Shown here: piece after piece, positions 33,570-45,939 of the stretch
Layout: each line of letters opens with the position of its first letter
How positions within the stretch are numbered: the first letter of the stretch is position 1
Assembly (NCBI GenBank): GCA_028571685.1
Contig: CM053140.1
Span: 22,983,501-23,047,500 of the forward strand
From: Heterohyrax brucei
Taxonomy: Eukaryota; Chordata; Mammalia; Hyracoidea; Procaviidae
Direction of reading: 5' to 3'
Length of the DNA stretch: 64,000 bases
Notes under the pieces: model-generated
Told to the model about the DNA's origin: nothing
Seen by the model: only the letters and a program-made list of their open reading frames with translations
Database searches by the model: none
Position numbers and translations under genes: made by a program

Positions 33570-36500
33570 TCAATGGGGGACACGACCATCTGCTAAGACA
33601 ATCCACAAGGGGATGTGTTTCAGAGTCAAGTTATCTCAGCACAAGATCACGGGCAAAGAGGTAGCCGACAATAGTCCAAAAGGGCCAACAGACATCCTCC
33701 AACCTCCTGACACTACACCAAGAGATAAAAATCATGAAGGATCGCCAGAATCCAAATATTTTAATGCTATTGGAAGACACAGAGAACAACATCTTTGGTA
33801 TGGTGACAGAGTACGTAACTGCAGGGGACTTGTGTGATCATCTAGAGACTCACGCCTTCCTGAGCCAAAAAGAGGCCCCCAAATATTTTGCCAATTGGTG
33901 CTGGCCCTACAGGTTTGCCACAACAACTGTGTCACACATGGGGTTATCAGACCAGACAACGTGCAATTGGATGAAAGAAGGAACATCAAACATGCCGACA
34001 TTGGTTTGGGAGCTGAATTTACCAATGGCAGCAAGCTGAATATTTTCTGGAGCAGTCTCCATTATTGTGCCCAGAACTCCTACAGAGAGAGAAGTGCCAT
34101 GGAAACTCTCGGACGTGTACAGCCTGGAAGTCACCCTCTATCTCATGGTAAGTGGATCTCAGTCTTTTCAAGGAGAGACCTTAACTGAGCTACCAAAGAA
34201 GGTACTGGGGAAGAGCATGACATTCCAGACGTTCACCACATGGGACCACTTGCTAAGCCAAATATTCATTTGTGACACAAGAAAGACAGCCACATCAGAG
34301 GACATGTTAGATCATCCATGGATGAATATGGATAATGAAGAAAAGCAAAAGTTAGGTGTACAGCCACTCCAAGACTATGAGGATTCTTGGTCTACTGTGG
34401 CCATGGTGAACAAGGGGTGCAGGCAGGAAGACATTCAGGACTACTTCTTCAATCAAAAATACAGTGAGGTCATGAGAACCAATCTGATCCTAGGTCCCAA
34501 CACCTCTGAGGTGGAGAGTCATGCCAGTACCATGAAACCCCAGGGTGCAGCATACTGCAGTGACAGCCACACCTCTTTCTCATCCCATGGGGTACATTCT
34601 ACCATTCGTGCTAAATCCAAATGATGTAGTTACACAGTACCTGCCATTGCCACACACGACTACTGTTCCTATGACGCTCTGAAGAGCCTAGCAGATAGAA
34701 GGAAGGGGGGCTCCATGGTATGTGCTTCCTCCACGGTCTCCTTTGCCATGTCCTTCCTGCACCAACAATCCAGGATAGCCTGGGCAGAGCCCAACCAAAC
34801 CTCAGGACCGTGTTCCAAGGTGAGGAAAAGTGCAGTGTCGCAAGCCAATAGATTCTCCGTGTGTGTTTCCACAGCTGCCTCCTGTGCCCAGACCATGAGA
34901 AAGAATGCTGGAACCTCAGCAGAAACCAGTTTCCCACAGGGAGTGTCACAGTTAAGGTCCTTCAGTGATGAGCAGGTGGAAGGTACCTGACCAGACAGTG
35001 AACTCAGCCTCTCCCTGTCACTGGGAGTCACAATGTCCTTCATGGTTAAGTGGATCTCAGCCTTTCCAGGGAGAAACCTTAACTGAGCTACAAAAGGAGG
35101 CACCAGAGGAAGAATATGACAGCCTTTTCCACACGTCTGTGCCATGTGAACACTCATGGAGCCAAATATTCATCAGTGACCCAAGAGAGGAAGCCACTTC
35201 AGAGGACATGCTAAGACACGCGGAGATGAAGACTGAGGATGAAGAAAACAAACGGTGTATGTGCAGCCACTCTTAGACGATGAGGACTCCCAGTGTACTG
35301 AGACAACAGGGAACACGGGTTACAGACAGGAAGCAATTCATTACTCATCCTTCAATCAAAAATACAATGACACGATGGGCACCCATATGATCATAGGTCA
35401 CAACACACAGGAAATGCAGAGTCATGTCAGTCCCAAGAAACCGCAGGCTGCAGCATACTGCACTGATAGCCACACTTTTCTCATCCCATGTCGGACATCC
35501 TACATCCAGTGCTAAACCCAAAAGGGCACTTATACCACACCTGCCATTCCCACGTACGACGACTGTTTCTACAATGCTTTGAAGAGTCTAGCTGACAGAC
35601 AAGGGGCCTCCTGGTATGTGCTTCTCTCGCAGTCTCCCTTGCAAAGTCCTTCCTGCACCAACAACCCAGGATAGCCTGGGCAGAGCTCAGCCAAACCTGG
35701 GGACTCTGTGGCATGGTGAGAAAAACTGCAGAGTGAGACAACCCAGTAGACCCAAAATGTATGTTTCCTTGGCTGCCTCCTCTGTCCAGACCATCATAAA
35801 GAAGGGTTGAGCCCCAGAGGAACCCAGTTTCCCGCATGGAGTATCACAGCTAAAAGCCTTTAATGATGAGCAGGTGCGAAAGGTACCTGATCAGACTGAC
35901 TCCAGCCTCTCCCTGTGTCAACCTCCGAGTCACTTGTACCTCATGCTAAGTGGACCTCTGATTTTTCATGGAGAGACCTTAACCGGGCTGTGAAAGCAGG
36001 TACTAGAGGTGTAATATGGCATTCCTTTCCACTTATCTACACCATGTTAACACTTGCTGAGCCAAATAATTATTTGGACCCAACAAAGACAGCCACATCA
36101 GAGGACAACCTAGCACTTCTATGGATGCAGGTGGATGATAGAGAAAACAAAATGTGTATGTGCAGCTACTGTCAGACGACGAACACCCTGGTGCACCAAG
36201 GCCATGCTGAACCTGGGTCACAGGCAGAAATGCAGCCCTCAATCAAAACTAAATTATGTGATGGGCACCAGTCTGATTCTGAGTCACGAATCATCTCAAA
36301 TGGACTAGTCATGCCAGTACCGTGGAACCCCAGGGTGCAGCACATTGCACTGTCAGTGACACACCTTTCTCAATCCAAGAGGAATATCCTCCCATCCATT
36401 CTAAACCCAAACAAGGTAGTTACAACGTAGCTGCCATTCCCACCTGTGACTACAATTCTTTGAACTGTCCAGCTGATAGAAGCAAGGGGGCCTCCATGCT

Positions 36501-36945
36501 ATGTCCTCTCTTTCAGACTCGCTTACAAAGTCCTTCCCGCAACAACTCCCCAGAAGAGCCTGGGTAGACCCCAACCAAACTTAGGTATTGTATGCCAAGG
36601 AGAAAAATAGTGTGGAGCCACAACCTAGGAGAGTCGCCACATGCGTTTCTGTGGCTGCCTCCTCCATCCAGACCATCAAGAAGAATGGTGGAGTCCCAGC
36701 AGAAACCAGTTTCCCACAGAGAGTGTCGTAAGTAAGATCCTTCAATGATAGGCAGGTCCAGGAGGCATCTGACCAGACTGTGACCCCAGCCTCTCCCTCT
36801 GTCCATAGCCGGGAACAGCAGGGTGCCACTATGAGGTTTTTAAGCTCATGAGAAGATAACTTCGTCATACATGTGTCAAAACGGAATGGAAGTTATGTGA
36901 CAGCAATGTTGCTGTGAGACACTCAAAGCTGGAGAGGCCAAGCCA
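33570..36945 (+). pseudogene. MARK3-like retrocopy 3 with three tandem C-lobe/UBA/linker units
   Basis: The kinase begins near 33,575 (RVKLSQHKITGKEVA, matching MARK KVKLARHILTGREVA). The hinge is TEYVTAGDLCDHLE. The catalytic loop is degenerate (THGVIRPDN; HRD lost) and DFG is DIG. Frame 34,067-34,624 (185 codons) runs from the C-lobe through a well-kept UBA (QEDIQDYFFNQKYSEVM, cf. MARK EEIQ..L...YNEVM) into the linker. The linker end (ASPC, about 35,010) joins back to LSGSQPF; the same happens again near 35,915-35,955. Units therefore start at about 34,150, 35,045 and 35,950. One open frame (34,965-35,276) crosses the first join. The last linker ends near 36,840 and KA1 is missing, replaced by an antisense RTE at 36,961. 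Confidence 0.88.
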
Positions 36946-36960
36946 TGCTCTTAACATTTA

Positions 36961-37978
36961 CATGTTGTCATTAGGCTCTGTCAACTCAGTTCCAGCTCAC
37001 AGCAACCCTATACACCACAGAATGAAACACTGTCCAGTCTGGTGCCATGTCCACAATCGTTCTTATGCGTAAGCCCATCGTTACAGCCACTGTGTCAACC
37101 TACCTTGTAGAGGGTCTTCTTTTTTGCTGACCCTCCACTCTATCAAGCATGGTATCCTGCTCCAAGGACTGAGCCCTCCTGCCAACATGTCCAAAGTATG
37201 TAAGACACAGTCTCGCCAGCTTTGCTTCCAAGGAGCATTCGGGTTGTACTTCTTCCAGAACAGATCTGTTTGTTCTTTTAGCAGTTCATGACACAATCAA
37301 ATATTTTCCAACATCACAATTAAAAGGCAGCAATTCCTTTTCTTTCTGCCTTTTTCACTGTCTAGCTTTTGCGTGCATATGATGCAACTGACAGTATCGC
37401 AGCTTGGGTCAGGCACACCTTAGTCTTCACGGTGACATCTTTACTTTTCAATACTTAAAAGAGGTCCTTTACAGCAGATTTTCCCAGGGCAATGTGTCTT
37501 TTGATTTCTTCACTGCTTCTTCCAGGGACACTGACTATGGAACCAAGTACAATGGAATCCTTGACAATTTCAATCCTTTCTCCACTGATTACAAAGTTGC
37601 TTACTGGTCCACTTGTTTTCTTGATGTTACGAAGCAATCTACAATGAAGGCTGTGGTCTTTGATCTTCATAAGTATTTTAAATCCTCATGGCTCCCAGTA
37701 AGTAAGGTGGTGTCATCTACATAACACAGGCTGTTAATCCAATCCTGAAAACTCATTCTTCCTCACATAACACAGGTTGGCAGACTATCTGCCCGGCATA
37801 CAAACTGAAAAGGTATGGTGAAAGGATACAACTCTGATGCACACCTTTCCTCACTCTAAACCTTGCAGTGTCCCTTGGTTCTGTTGACACAACTGTCCCT
37901 TGATCAACATACACAGATTCCTTCAGAGCACAATTAACTGTCCTGGAATTCCCATTCTAAACAATGTTAGCCATAATT
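36961..37978 (-). mobile_element. RTE LINE, antisense, 3' half
   Basis: On the plus strand it starts at the RTE tail ('catgttgtcattaggctctg') and runs through 'caacatgtccaaagtatgta', 'cttagtcttcacggtgacat' and 'ggtatggtgaaaggataca' to 'ggaattcccattctaaacaa'. This is the RTE order read backwards. It removed or displaced the C-terminal part of MARK copy 3. Confidence 0.9.
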
Positions 37979-38600
37979 TTTTATTAGAAGTCTTTTCCAA
38001 ACATGGTACCAAAAGAGGGCCCCAAACCACGAGGGCTGGGCTCCTCTCAAGCACATGAAGTGGTGGACATCCAAGTCACAGCTGGGGCTCTGCTCCCAAC
38101 AGCTGGACCACAGTGCCTCTTTGCTGCTGCTTTGGATTGCTGCGGCGGTCTCACTCATCTTGCACTGGACACATGATGTTTCTGTCACAGGATGAAGCTG
38201 TGGTCTTAGCACTTCACAACCATGGTTTAGGACACCGCCTTCTTACTCAACAGCCCTTCTTTTGACTTACAGCACCTTCACAGCTTCTTCTGGGCTTATA
38301 ATTGGCAAGACGGGCTCCATGTTAACACATCCTCACTGCAGCCACTTCCTCCTGCCCCCTGGTGGGTATCTGGGGACGGGGTAGATGACTGGCAACACCA
38401 TCTGTTCAGTGACCTGGAGACAACATGAAACAAACCAGCTGCAAAACTTGCCATCTTTCACAGTACTGGTGACTGGTACATCACCCCTCCTCCTCATGGT
38501 TCTGGGAGCTGTAAGTTAGTCTGTAATCTCCCTGGGGATGGTAGTGTCAGAAAGCTAGGGCTTTGAGAAAAGCAGTAACACAGAAAAATGAAGTAGGTCT
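37979..38600. other. No gene recognised
   Basis: Moderately GC-rich, with no counterpart in unit 1. No repeat family or protein match recognised. Confidence 0.45.
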
Positions 38601-39480
38601 TGTACAACTTTTTCGACTACCAGCTTCATTTTCTTGGGCACTTGAGTGGCTTTGGTCTATTTCCCTGTTACTTTTTCTGGTTGTGTCTTTCTTCTTTTCA
38701 GTTACAAGTTTTTCTCCTTTTCTTTCATTCCTTTGTTATTTTCTCACTTATTTTTGTCTCCCTTTAGTTCTTCAATTTTTGCATTTCTTCTTTTTTCCAT
38801 GTACTTATTTTTTATTAACCATTTTACTATTATTTCATTTCCTCCTTCTGTATCTTTTCTCTGCATTGTTCATTGCTTTTTCTACACACTTTCCCATTTA
38901 TTATTTTCTGTTTATATGTGAAATAGTTCTTGTGTATGATTCACCATTTGCCATCTTAATCTTCACTTTCCATTTCTTCCTTTGACTCTTTCATTTCTTC
39001 TAATTTCTACAGGTCTCACCCTTGTCCTATTTTTATCCTTCGCTTATTGTTTTCTTAGTTGATTCCTCACCTTCTTTTCTGGTTTCCCTGTTCTTCTGTA
39101 CTCCCATTTTCCCTTTTCAATCTATGTTCCGTTTTTCTGTTTTAGTTAACTCTCTCATTTTAATTTTCCTCGGGTTGTTAGTTTGTTATCTTTTCAAACT
39201 TGTAGTTTCTTATTTTCCAAATGACACAGTTCTCATTTGATTTTCCTTGGAATCCTTTCATTGATTTTTATTTCAGTCACTTTCCTTTCATCAATTTCAT
39301 TTTCCCATTCTTATTAGAACTGTCTAAAGTATTTTCTCTGGATTTTTAAGTCTATTTTTTTCTCATTTTTAAATTACACTTTGTATTCTTCTATCATTTT
39401 TATGTTTTATTAAGTTGTTAGTCACGACATCCTCCATTATTTGAACTGATTGACTTATTTTCTCATTGGCTCCATTTTTA
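38601..39480. repeat. Long T-rich low-complexity tract
   Basis: About 0.9 kb, strongly T- and pyrimidine-rich on the plus strand. It lies immediately upstream of MARK copy 4. A similar but shorter tract closes the window (63,800-64,000). Open frames here encode Phe/Leu/Ser-rich peptides only because of base composition. Confidence 0.75.
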
Positions 39481-39499
39481 CCCTACCACAAAGGAATCT

Positions 39500-41485
39500 A
39501 CTACTCCAAAGCCCACTCGGCCTTCACACCACATTGAACATGCCACATAGCCACTTAGCCTTCTGCTGAGGAGGTAATCCATGTGGAACACTACTACTTC
39601 CTAAGAGCCATCGGCAAGGGGACATCTGACAGAATCAAGTTATTCTAATTCATCATCACTGATAAAGAGGGAGCTGAGAAAAGTGTTGAGAAGCGTCAGC
39701 AGACATCTTCCAACCCCTGACACTGCACTGAGATAAAAACCACGAAGGATCTCCATCATCAAAATATCTTAATGCTGTTGCAAGTGACGGAGAATACCAA
39801 CATCTTAGGTACAGCGACGGAGTAGGTAACTGGGTAGGGTTTCATGAGTAAGAGGACACCACACATCATGAGATGGCTCAGGGTTTCATGAGTAAAAAAG
39901 AGCCCCAAACCAAGTTCCACCGATTAGTGCTAGCCATACACTTCGGCCACAAAAAAATGTGTTCTGCACAAGGACATCCAACCAGAAGACGTGCTCTGGG
40001 ATGACAGAAACAACCTGAAAATTGCTGACTTTGGATTGTGAACTGAATTCACCAAGGGGAGGAGGAAGAGAAACACTTCTAGTTGGAGGTTCCCGTATTA
40101 TGCGCCAGAACTCCTACAGGGAGGAAGTACAGTAGACCTACCATGGAAGTGTGGAGGCTGCGAGTGCCTGGTACCTGAAGGGACGTGGATGTCTGCCTTT
40201 TCATGGACAGACCTTAACTGAGACACAAAAGCAGGTACTAGAGGAAGAACAAGATACTTGTCTTCACATGTCTAGGCCATATGAACATCTGCTTAGGCAA
40301 ATACTCACCGGTGACCCAAGAAACACAGCCACATAAGAGGACATCCTAGAAAACTCACGGATGAAGATGTATGAGAAAGGAAAACAAAAGGTGTATGTGC
40401 AGCCACTCCCAGACTATGAGCACACCCAATGCTTTAAGGCCACTGTGAACACATGTCACAAGCAGAAGAGATTCATGACTTGTACTGAATCAAAAATACA
40501 GTAACGTCATGGCCACCTATCTGATAAGAGGATACCACACGTCTGAGACTGACAGTCATGCTAGTACCACGGAACCCCAGAGTGCAGTACATTGCACTGA
40601 TCGTCACACACCTTAGTCATCCCACCATCAGTGGTGAACCCGAACAGTGTACTACACTGTGCCTGACATTCCGACCTGTATTTACTACTTCTACAGTGCT
40701 CTGAAGGCTCCAACTGATAGAAGGAAGGGGACTCTACAGCATGTGCTTCTCCCTGAGTGTCCCTTATAAAGTCACTCCTGTATCAACACCCCAGCACAGC
40801 CTGGGCAGAGTCCAACCTAACCTCGGAACTGTGTACCAAGGTGAGAAATAATGTGGTGCCATAAACCAGCACAGTCCCTACACGTGTTTCTGTGGCACCC
40901 TATTCAACCCAGACCATCGATAAGGATGGCGGAGCCCCAGGGAAAACCAGTTTCCCAACGGGAGTGTCACCACTAAGCTCGTACAAGGCAGGAGATGCCT
41001 GAGCACACAGTGAACCCAGCCTCTCCCTCTGTCAACACTGAGAACCAGCAGGGTGCCACAGAAAGATCCTTCAGGCTCATGAGACAGTTCAGTTGCACTC
41101 TGATCAAAAGACAACAAAAGCTTCGTGACAGCAAAGTTGTAGAGGAGACACTCAAATCTTGAAAGGTCGTGGTCTCACAAGTTTAAGTGCAGGATGAAAA
41201 TCACCACTTCCGTGGAGCATGAAGAGAGGGTGCAGGAGATCTGCCAAGGACTAGACACCTAACAACAAGTACACGCTGCTGTGTATGAACAGCACAGCAG
41301 AGCTGCAGGACTCTGTGCACTGGAGGATGGAGATGTCCACACTGTCTGTGTGGACCCTCAACAGGGACAAGAGAAGAGAGTTTCAGGCATCTCTGAAGCC
41401 TTCAATAGCATTGCCTCAAAAAGGAGCAGGGAGCGTGTATTCTCAAATGCTGCCAACAGCTGCGAGGGACAAAAGAGGAGTTCAC
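39500..41485 (+). pseudogene. MARK3-like retrocopy 4 (single unit, with KA1)
   Basis: Its upstream flank (39,500-39,560, 'caccacattgaacatgccac') matches that of copy 2. The N-lobe is heavily decayed. The catalytic loop reads HKDIQPEDVLW, with Asp retained, and the DFG motif is intact (KIADFGL near 40,020), followed by a stop. YYAPELLQGG, the APE region, is present near 40,100. The C-lobe, UBA and linker occur once, without the tandem repeat seen in copies 2 and 3. KA1 remnants follow: TTSVEHEERVQEI near 41,203 and FNSIASK near 41,400 (MARK FKNIASK). Several stops; non-coding as it stands. Confidence 0.87.
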
Positions 41486-41494
41486 AGATTTAAG

Positions 41495-41592
41495 CTCCCA
41501 CAGGACCACGCAGTGTTTTGTTCTGTTGTGTGTATACTCGTTATGACTTGGAATCTACTCGACGGGACCGAATAGAACAGCAATACAACAAC
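41495..41592 (+). mobile_element. RTE-type 3' tail directly after MARK copy 4
   Basis: 'cacaggaccacgcagtgttt', then 'ttggaatctactcgacggga', ending in 'caatacaacaacagg'. It has the same orientation as the kinase and starts right after the last KA1-related codons. The CAA-rich end is the usual RTE terminus. Confidence 0.8.
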
Positions 41593-42600
41593 AGGAATTG
41601 AGAGCATATCAACGCAGATGTTTCAAAGAACAGATGCACTACCCGAAGGTCTCACTTGTCAATACTCGCAAACCTGGAAGATTGCTATCTGGTCAAACAA
41701 CTGCAAACAATCCTTTCGGGGACGCATTTGAAAGGAAGGTGATCAAACACAACACAGAGATCACCGAAAAATACCATTACTACCACACATGACTAAAATT
41801 TTGCTCAAGATCACTGTGTTGTGATTACTGCCTTTTGGTTGAGACTTTTCCAGCCATGGCCTTGTAACTCCTACCCACGTGATTGTGCAGGACACTGTGA
41901 TAGCGGGTTCGAGGCCCACGAAGAGTACTGGTCCCTAGACCTCCTTAAGTGAGAGCTCATTCCAGAGCAGTCAGGAAGATTCACCCACCACCAACGAAGA
42001 CTGGCCTTCAGCTGACAGAGCATTCCTTGGGTCCAGATCGCTGTGCTGAAAAGCTGTTGGAAGCAGGTGCTAGAGAGAGCACAAGCTGGGAACAGGTGGC
42101 AGTAGAGACCTCGCAGCAGGAGAAATCGTGCTGGGCTTCACAGTCCACAAAGACAGAAAGCTGAGGGCCTTTGATCAGTGGCTGAGGGCCGGGGAGAGCC
42201 CTGTCCTCAGGAGGTGTGCAGAGGAGTCTGTGGGGAAACTCACAGTGGAAATCCTATGGAAAATGTGGTATCTCTTTTGAGTCAACAGCTGGGAGTAACA
42301 CAGAGAGCCCGAGGTCCTCTGTAAATTTTGTGACCGAGACTATTAGCAAGGAATAAAGGATAAAAAGACCAAAGTGTTAACAACATCCTGGGACACTGAG
42401 ATAAGTTTCCCCGATTATGTAAATTGCCTCAAGGTAGGTTTTCGGAAGAAACCAGGTAGAAGAAATTCTAAAGACATGCACAGAAATGTCCACTTTGACA
42501 GCCACCGGTCCTTCCAATGGGAGCACCAGACAGCCACAGTCAGAACCTGGGGATAGAACCAAAGAACCAAGAAACTGCATGCAGAAGACCCTGTAAAAAA
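41593..42600 (+). repeat. Downstream flank of MARK copy 4
   Basis: Uninterrupted paralog of 31,110-32,600. No gene recognised. Confidence 0.7.
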
Positions 42601-42619
42601 ATCCTCTTCACACGTCCAG

Positions 42620-43640
42620 TTACCTTTTTGTTGAGACAATCTGCTCAAACATTTTGAGAAAACCAGCAAGGTAAAACCTCACCTGTAGATGACAAAGTGT
42701 AGCATGGCCACAGTTAACTTATAAAAATAATACTCTTAAGAGTGAAAAGACCTGAAAGAATTCTAAATAAAATGCAAATCTGTGAAAAAGACAAAATTTT
42801 AGGCAACAACATTTCTAAACCTAACCATTAACTATATTTAAAAGAACTTCAGAAGTCATACATGATAATCCTGAGGCAAACATCACATAGCCAAGATATA
42901 CCATGATGATTTATATACCAACACAGTCAAGTCTCTACCCAAATCATATAAAAACAAATTTATAGGTAAATGATTTGAATTTCCAGTGAGAACATTGGCT
43001 TTGATGATGCTCAATTAACAGAAAGTTATAATCAGGTTAGCAACTAAGAAATAATAATAGACTCATGATATAATATTATGCATTTGTTATACGATTAGGC
43101 AAAACACAAGGGGAAATTACTACCATACATTTTTAACCCAACAACAGTCAGGCACTTCTCTTGTTTCTAACCTGTTGCATGTAACTTATTAAGGAAAGCC
43201 CTTTAGCACTTCTCCTTTAAAAGAAGATATTCTGGACTTTCCAAGAGGTTTCAGATGTGTCAGGAGTTTAGTAGGGCTTACCAAGAAACCACAGTAAAGT
43301 TATTTTACTAAAGATCTTAAAGTAAAAACCCTTCCCTTTTTCTTCTATTTTTGCAATTCCTGCCACTTGGTTTTTGACTCCGAAATCTTATTCTAATAAG
43401 AGGGCAAACATTTGCCTTTAAGGGAGATTACCTAAAAAATAAATTTTGTTATTTTAACAGGAAAAAAACCAATTCGGTTTACATCATATCTAATATTAAA
43501 CCTCTTAAAAATCTCGCAATCTAAATCATTCCACTTTCGTAAGACAAACTTCTAACTATATCAAGAAAATATTTTTCAATAAATTTTATAGAGTAGCTCT
43601 TTAAATGGTGAAAAGGAGCTTACTGACATTCACACAATAA
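42620..43640. repeat. AT-rich duplicated block, unit 2
   Basis: Partner of 2,160-3,470. Confidence 0.7.
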
Positions 43641-43689
43641 GCTCTGAGAAATGCACAGATTTATCCTACGAAAACTCTACATATGATGT

Positions 43690-44275
43690 TTGAAAGTTAA
43701 GTCCACGGACTTCACTGTAAAAAGTGCTACAGACCTCACTGCTGAATATCACCACGGTCACCTTCTAAGTACTCCCCTAGGGAAGCTATGCACCAATGCC
43801 AATGCCTAGTCCACCCTTCAAAGCCACCTTGGAATTTTTTTTTCTGCAGTGGCCGTTGCACACTGTGGCATAGTGGCAAGTTCATGAACCTAACTGTATA
43901 CTTTCTGTGGCAGAGGTTTTAGCCAGTTAACAAATAACTGCATGGAAACAGACCTGACCTTAACCTCAATGACATCTTTCTTTACCTGAAGATACAGGAA
44001 ATATTCAAAGGAAGGCATTTTGATGACAGTCAGGTCTCGGGGGTAATACAACATCTCTGATGGCCACCCTAGAAAAAGAGTTCCAAGATTGCTTTGAAGG
44101 GTGGACGAGGCGCTGGTGTCAATGCACAGCTTCCCAAGAGGAGTACTTCGAAAGTGACTGTAGTGATATTCAGCAATGAGGCACAAGGACTGACAATAGC
44201 ATTCACAAACTCATCCTATAAGAAGTGTTGCATATCTCACTGCCGAACATCACTATGGTCACCTTGAAAGTACAG
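43690..44275 (+). mobile_element. Rearranged fold-back mariner (unit 2)
   Basis: Partner of 3,497-4,180 without the 44-bp L1 insertion. 43,735-43,860 is the reverse complement of about 44,060-44,190. A third partial terminal copy ('gactgacaatagcattcaca') begins at 44,189. Confidence 0.8.
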
Positions 44276-45570
44276 CCAGGGGTCCCAGCTGACTTTTGGT
44301 ATTCCCTTGGTAGTTGCCAATTGGTTACAGGGTTTCTCTGAAGATCCAACAGTCCTCATAAGACAATGAAAAAGAATTATTTCAGGAGGGTTCACTGGAC
44401 CATGACAGAAACAATGACTCAAAAATGAAAACACTTCAAAGTAGGGTTGCAGCAGCCTGGATAGCAGTCCTGTAGGTTCTGCTACTGAGTTTGGGGTTTG
44501 CTTCTTATACTTCATCTATGCCTGGGGTATAGCTAGGGACAAAAAATCAGTGATGTGGATCTGAAATATTTCCTGTTTCGGCAGGCAGGTGTCTATCCCT
44601 TGGCTGCACCCACATGCAGACTTCAAAAGAGTCTTGCCAAGGAGGCTTCTGGAACTGGCAGCAGCACTTACCCTGGGATGTTGTCCTTCGGCAGATTCTT
44701 GCTCCCTTGCTTGGATTCCCTGGTCCTGATGGAAGCTCTCTGATACCCCGCTGGAGGGCATACAGTGGTGACCTCTATCTCATCTGGGCATGTTTCTGAA
44801 GTAGGTCTAAGCTGGCTTCTTTGAAACACAAGGGACAATTTAAGCAACTTGTCTCCAGGTGTGGATGACAAAATGAAGTGGACTGTCCCTCTGGAATGCT
44901 TCAAGGAGTGGTTAGGCTGGCCCTTCTCATCTCTATCTCATGAGTATTCCTTGTTAACAGGGTTAATTGCGGTTAAACTGTAACTGTGGAAGCTGTCAGT
45001 ATAAGAGGCTGGACTAAGGAGGAGATGTCCCTGCATTACAGTCGAGTGGCTGAACTGAAAACTCCTTCAAGGGTTTCCTATGCTGACCCCTGTGATGCTT
45101 GGAGCAAGGGAATCATCTTCTCCCACATGAATTACCTCCAAGTTCATAAACGATAAAGATGAAGTGACTTTTGGAGAGTCTGACCAGGTTACGAGGAAAA
45201 CCAAAGACCACATGAGTGGCTACTCCCTGAATAAACGTACCCTTTGGACTCTTTGCCCCATTCAAGGCCTATGGGAGGGGCAAGCTGTCTTCCAAATATG
45301 AAAGAATCATGGCTTCAAAAGTCAAGGGGCAGACTCTGCTGTGACAGATGACTTTTGTGTGTGGCCTTTCTGAATACCTGGGTCAACACATTGACCATGG
45401 GTTCAGCCCAGCAATGTGCACATATTAACATGACACTACTTTCTGGATGTTGTTGATGCAACAGTTAAGGAGCAAGGGTCATCTCTGTATGTGAGGTTTA
45501 TGGAGGAAGCTGGCCAGCAGAGGGCACGTACTGTGTACGAAAGTCAGGACGCCTGAGCAAGCTAAACAGT
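44276..45570. repeat. Duplicated non-coding block, unit 2
   Basis: 44,276-45,370 pairs with 4,181-5,340 and 45,385-45,570 pairs with 8,840-9,020. The 5,700-8,830 interval of unit 1, including its RTE and SINE, is absent here. Confidence 0.65.
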
Positions 45571-45760
45571 GGGACTGATCACCTGTGGCCGATTGTGTCT
45601 TCCTCCTTTTGCTCACTGATGTGTGTTGATGGCTGAACTTCCTGCTGACTGGTGACAGTAAACGGCACTGGTGGGTTTCCACAGGCTTTTCAGGTACTCT
45701 GTGTGGCCTGTGAAGACAAACGGGCCAGTAGAGCCATCCTATTAGATCCCGGACTACAGG

Positions 45761-45897
45761 CGGAAACCCCGGGGGTGCAGTGCTGCAGTGCTGCGTCTTC
45801 TAACCAAAAGGTCAGCAGTTCGAGTCAGCCAGGTGCTCCTTGGAAACTCTGTGGATTGCTATGAGTCAGAATGGACTCGACAGCGTAGGTTGGTTTT
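45761..45897 (+). mobile_element. AfroSINE specific to unit 2
   Basis: 'cttctaaccaaaaggtcagc', 'gccaggtgctccttggaaac' and 'gaatggactcgacagcgtag'. It lies in a ~370-bp stretch (45,572-45,945) missing from unit 1 near 9,030. Confidence 0.9.
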
Positions 45898-45939
45898 CGA
45901 TTACGGGGAACTCAACATAGGATCCTCTCAAGTGGGCCG

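Noticed and set aside
34067..34624. 185-codon frame as an intact small kinase-related gene
   Set aside because: It starts inside the kinase C-lobe, lacks the catalytic lobe and sits in a copy with lost HRD and multiple frameshifts. Expression evidence would be needed.
38563..38985. 140-codon hydrophobic open frame that looks like a membrane protein
   Set aside because: It lies in a T-rich low-complexity tract; Phe/Leu/Ser content follows from base composition and overlapping frames look alike.
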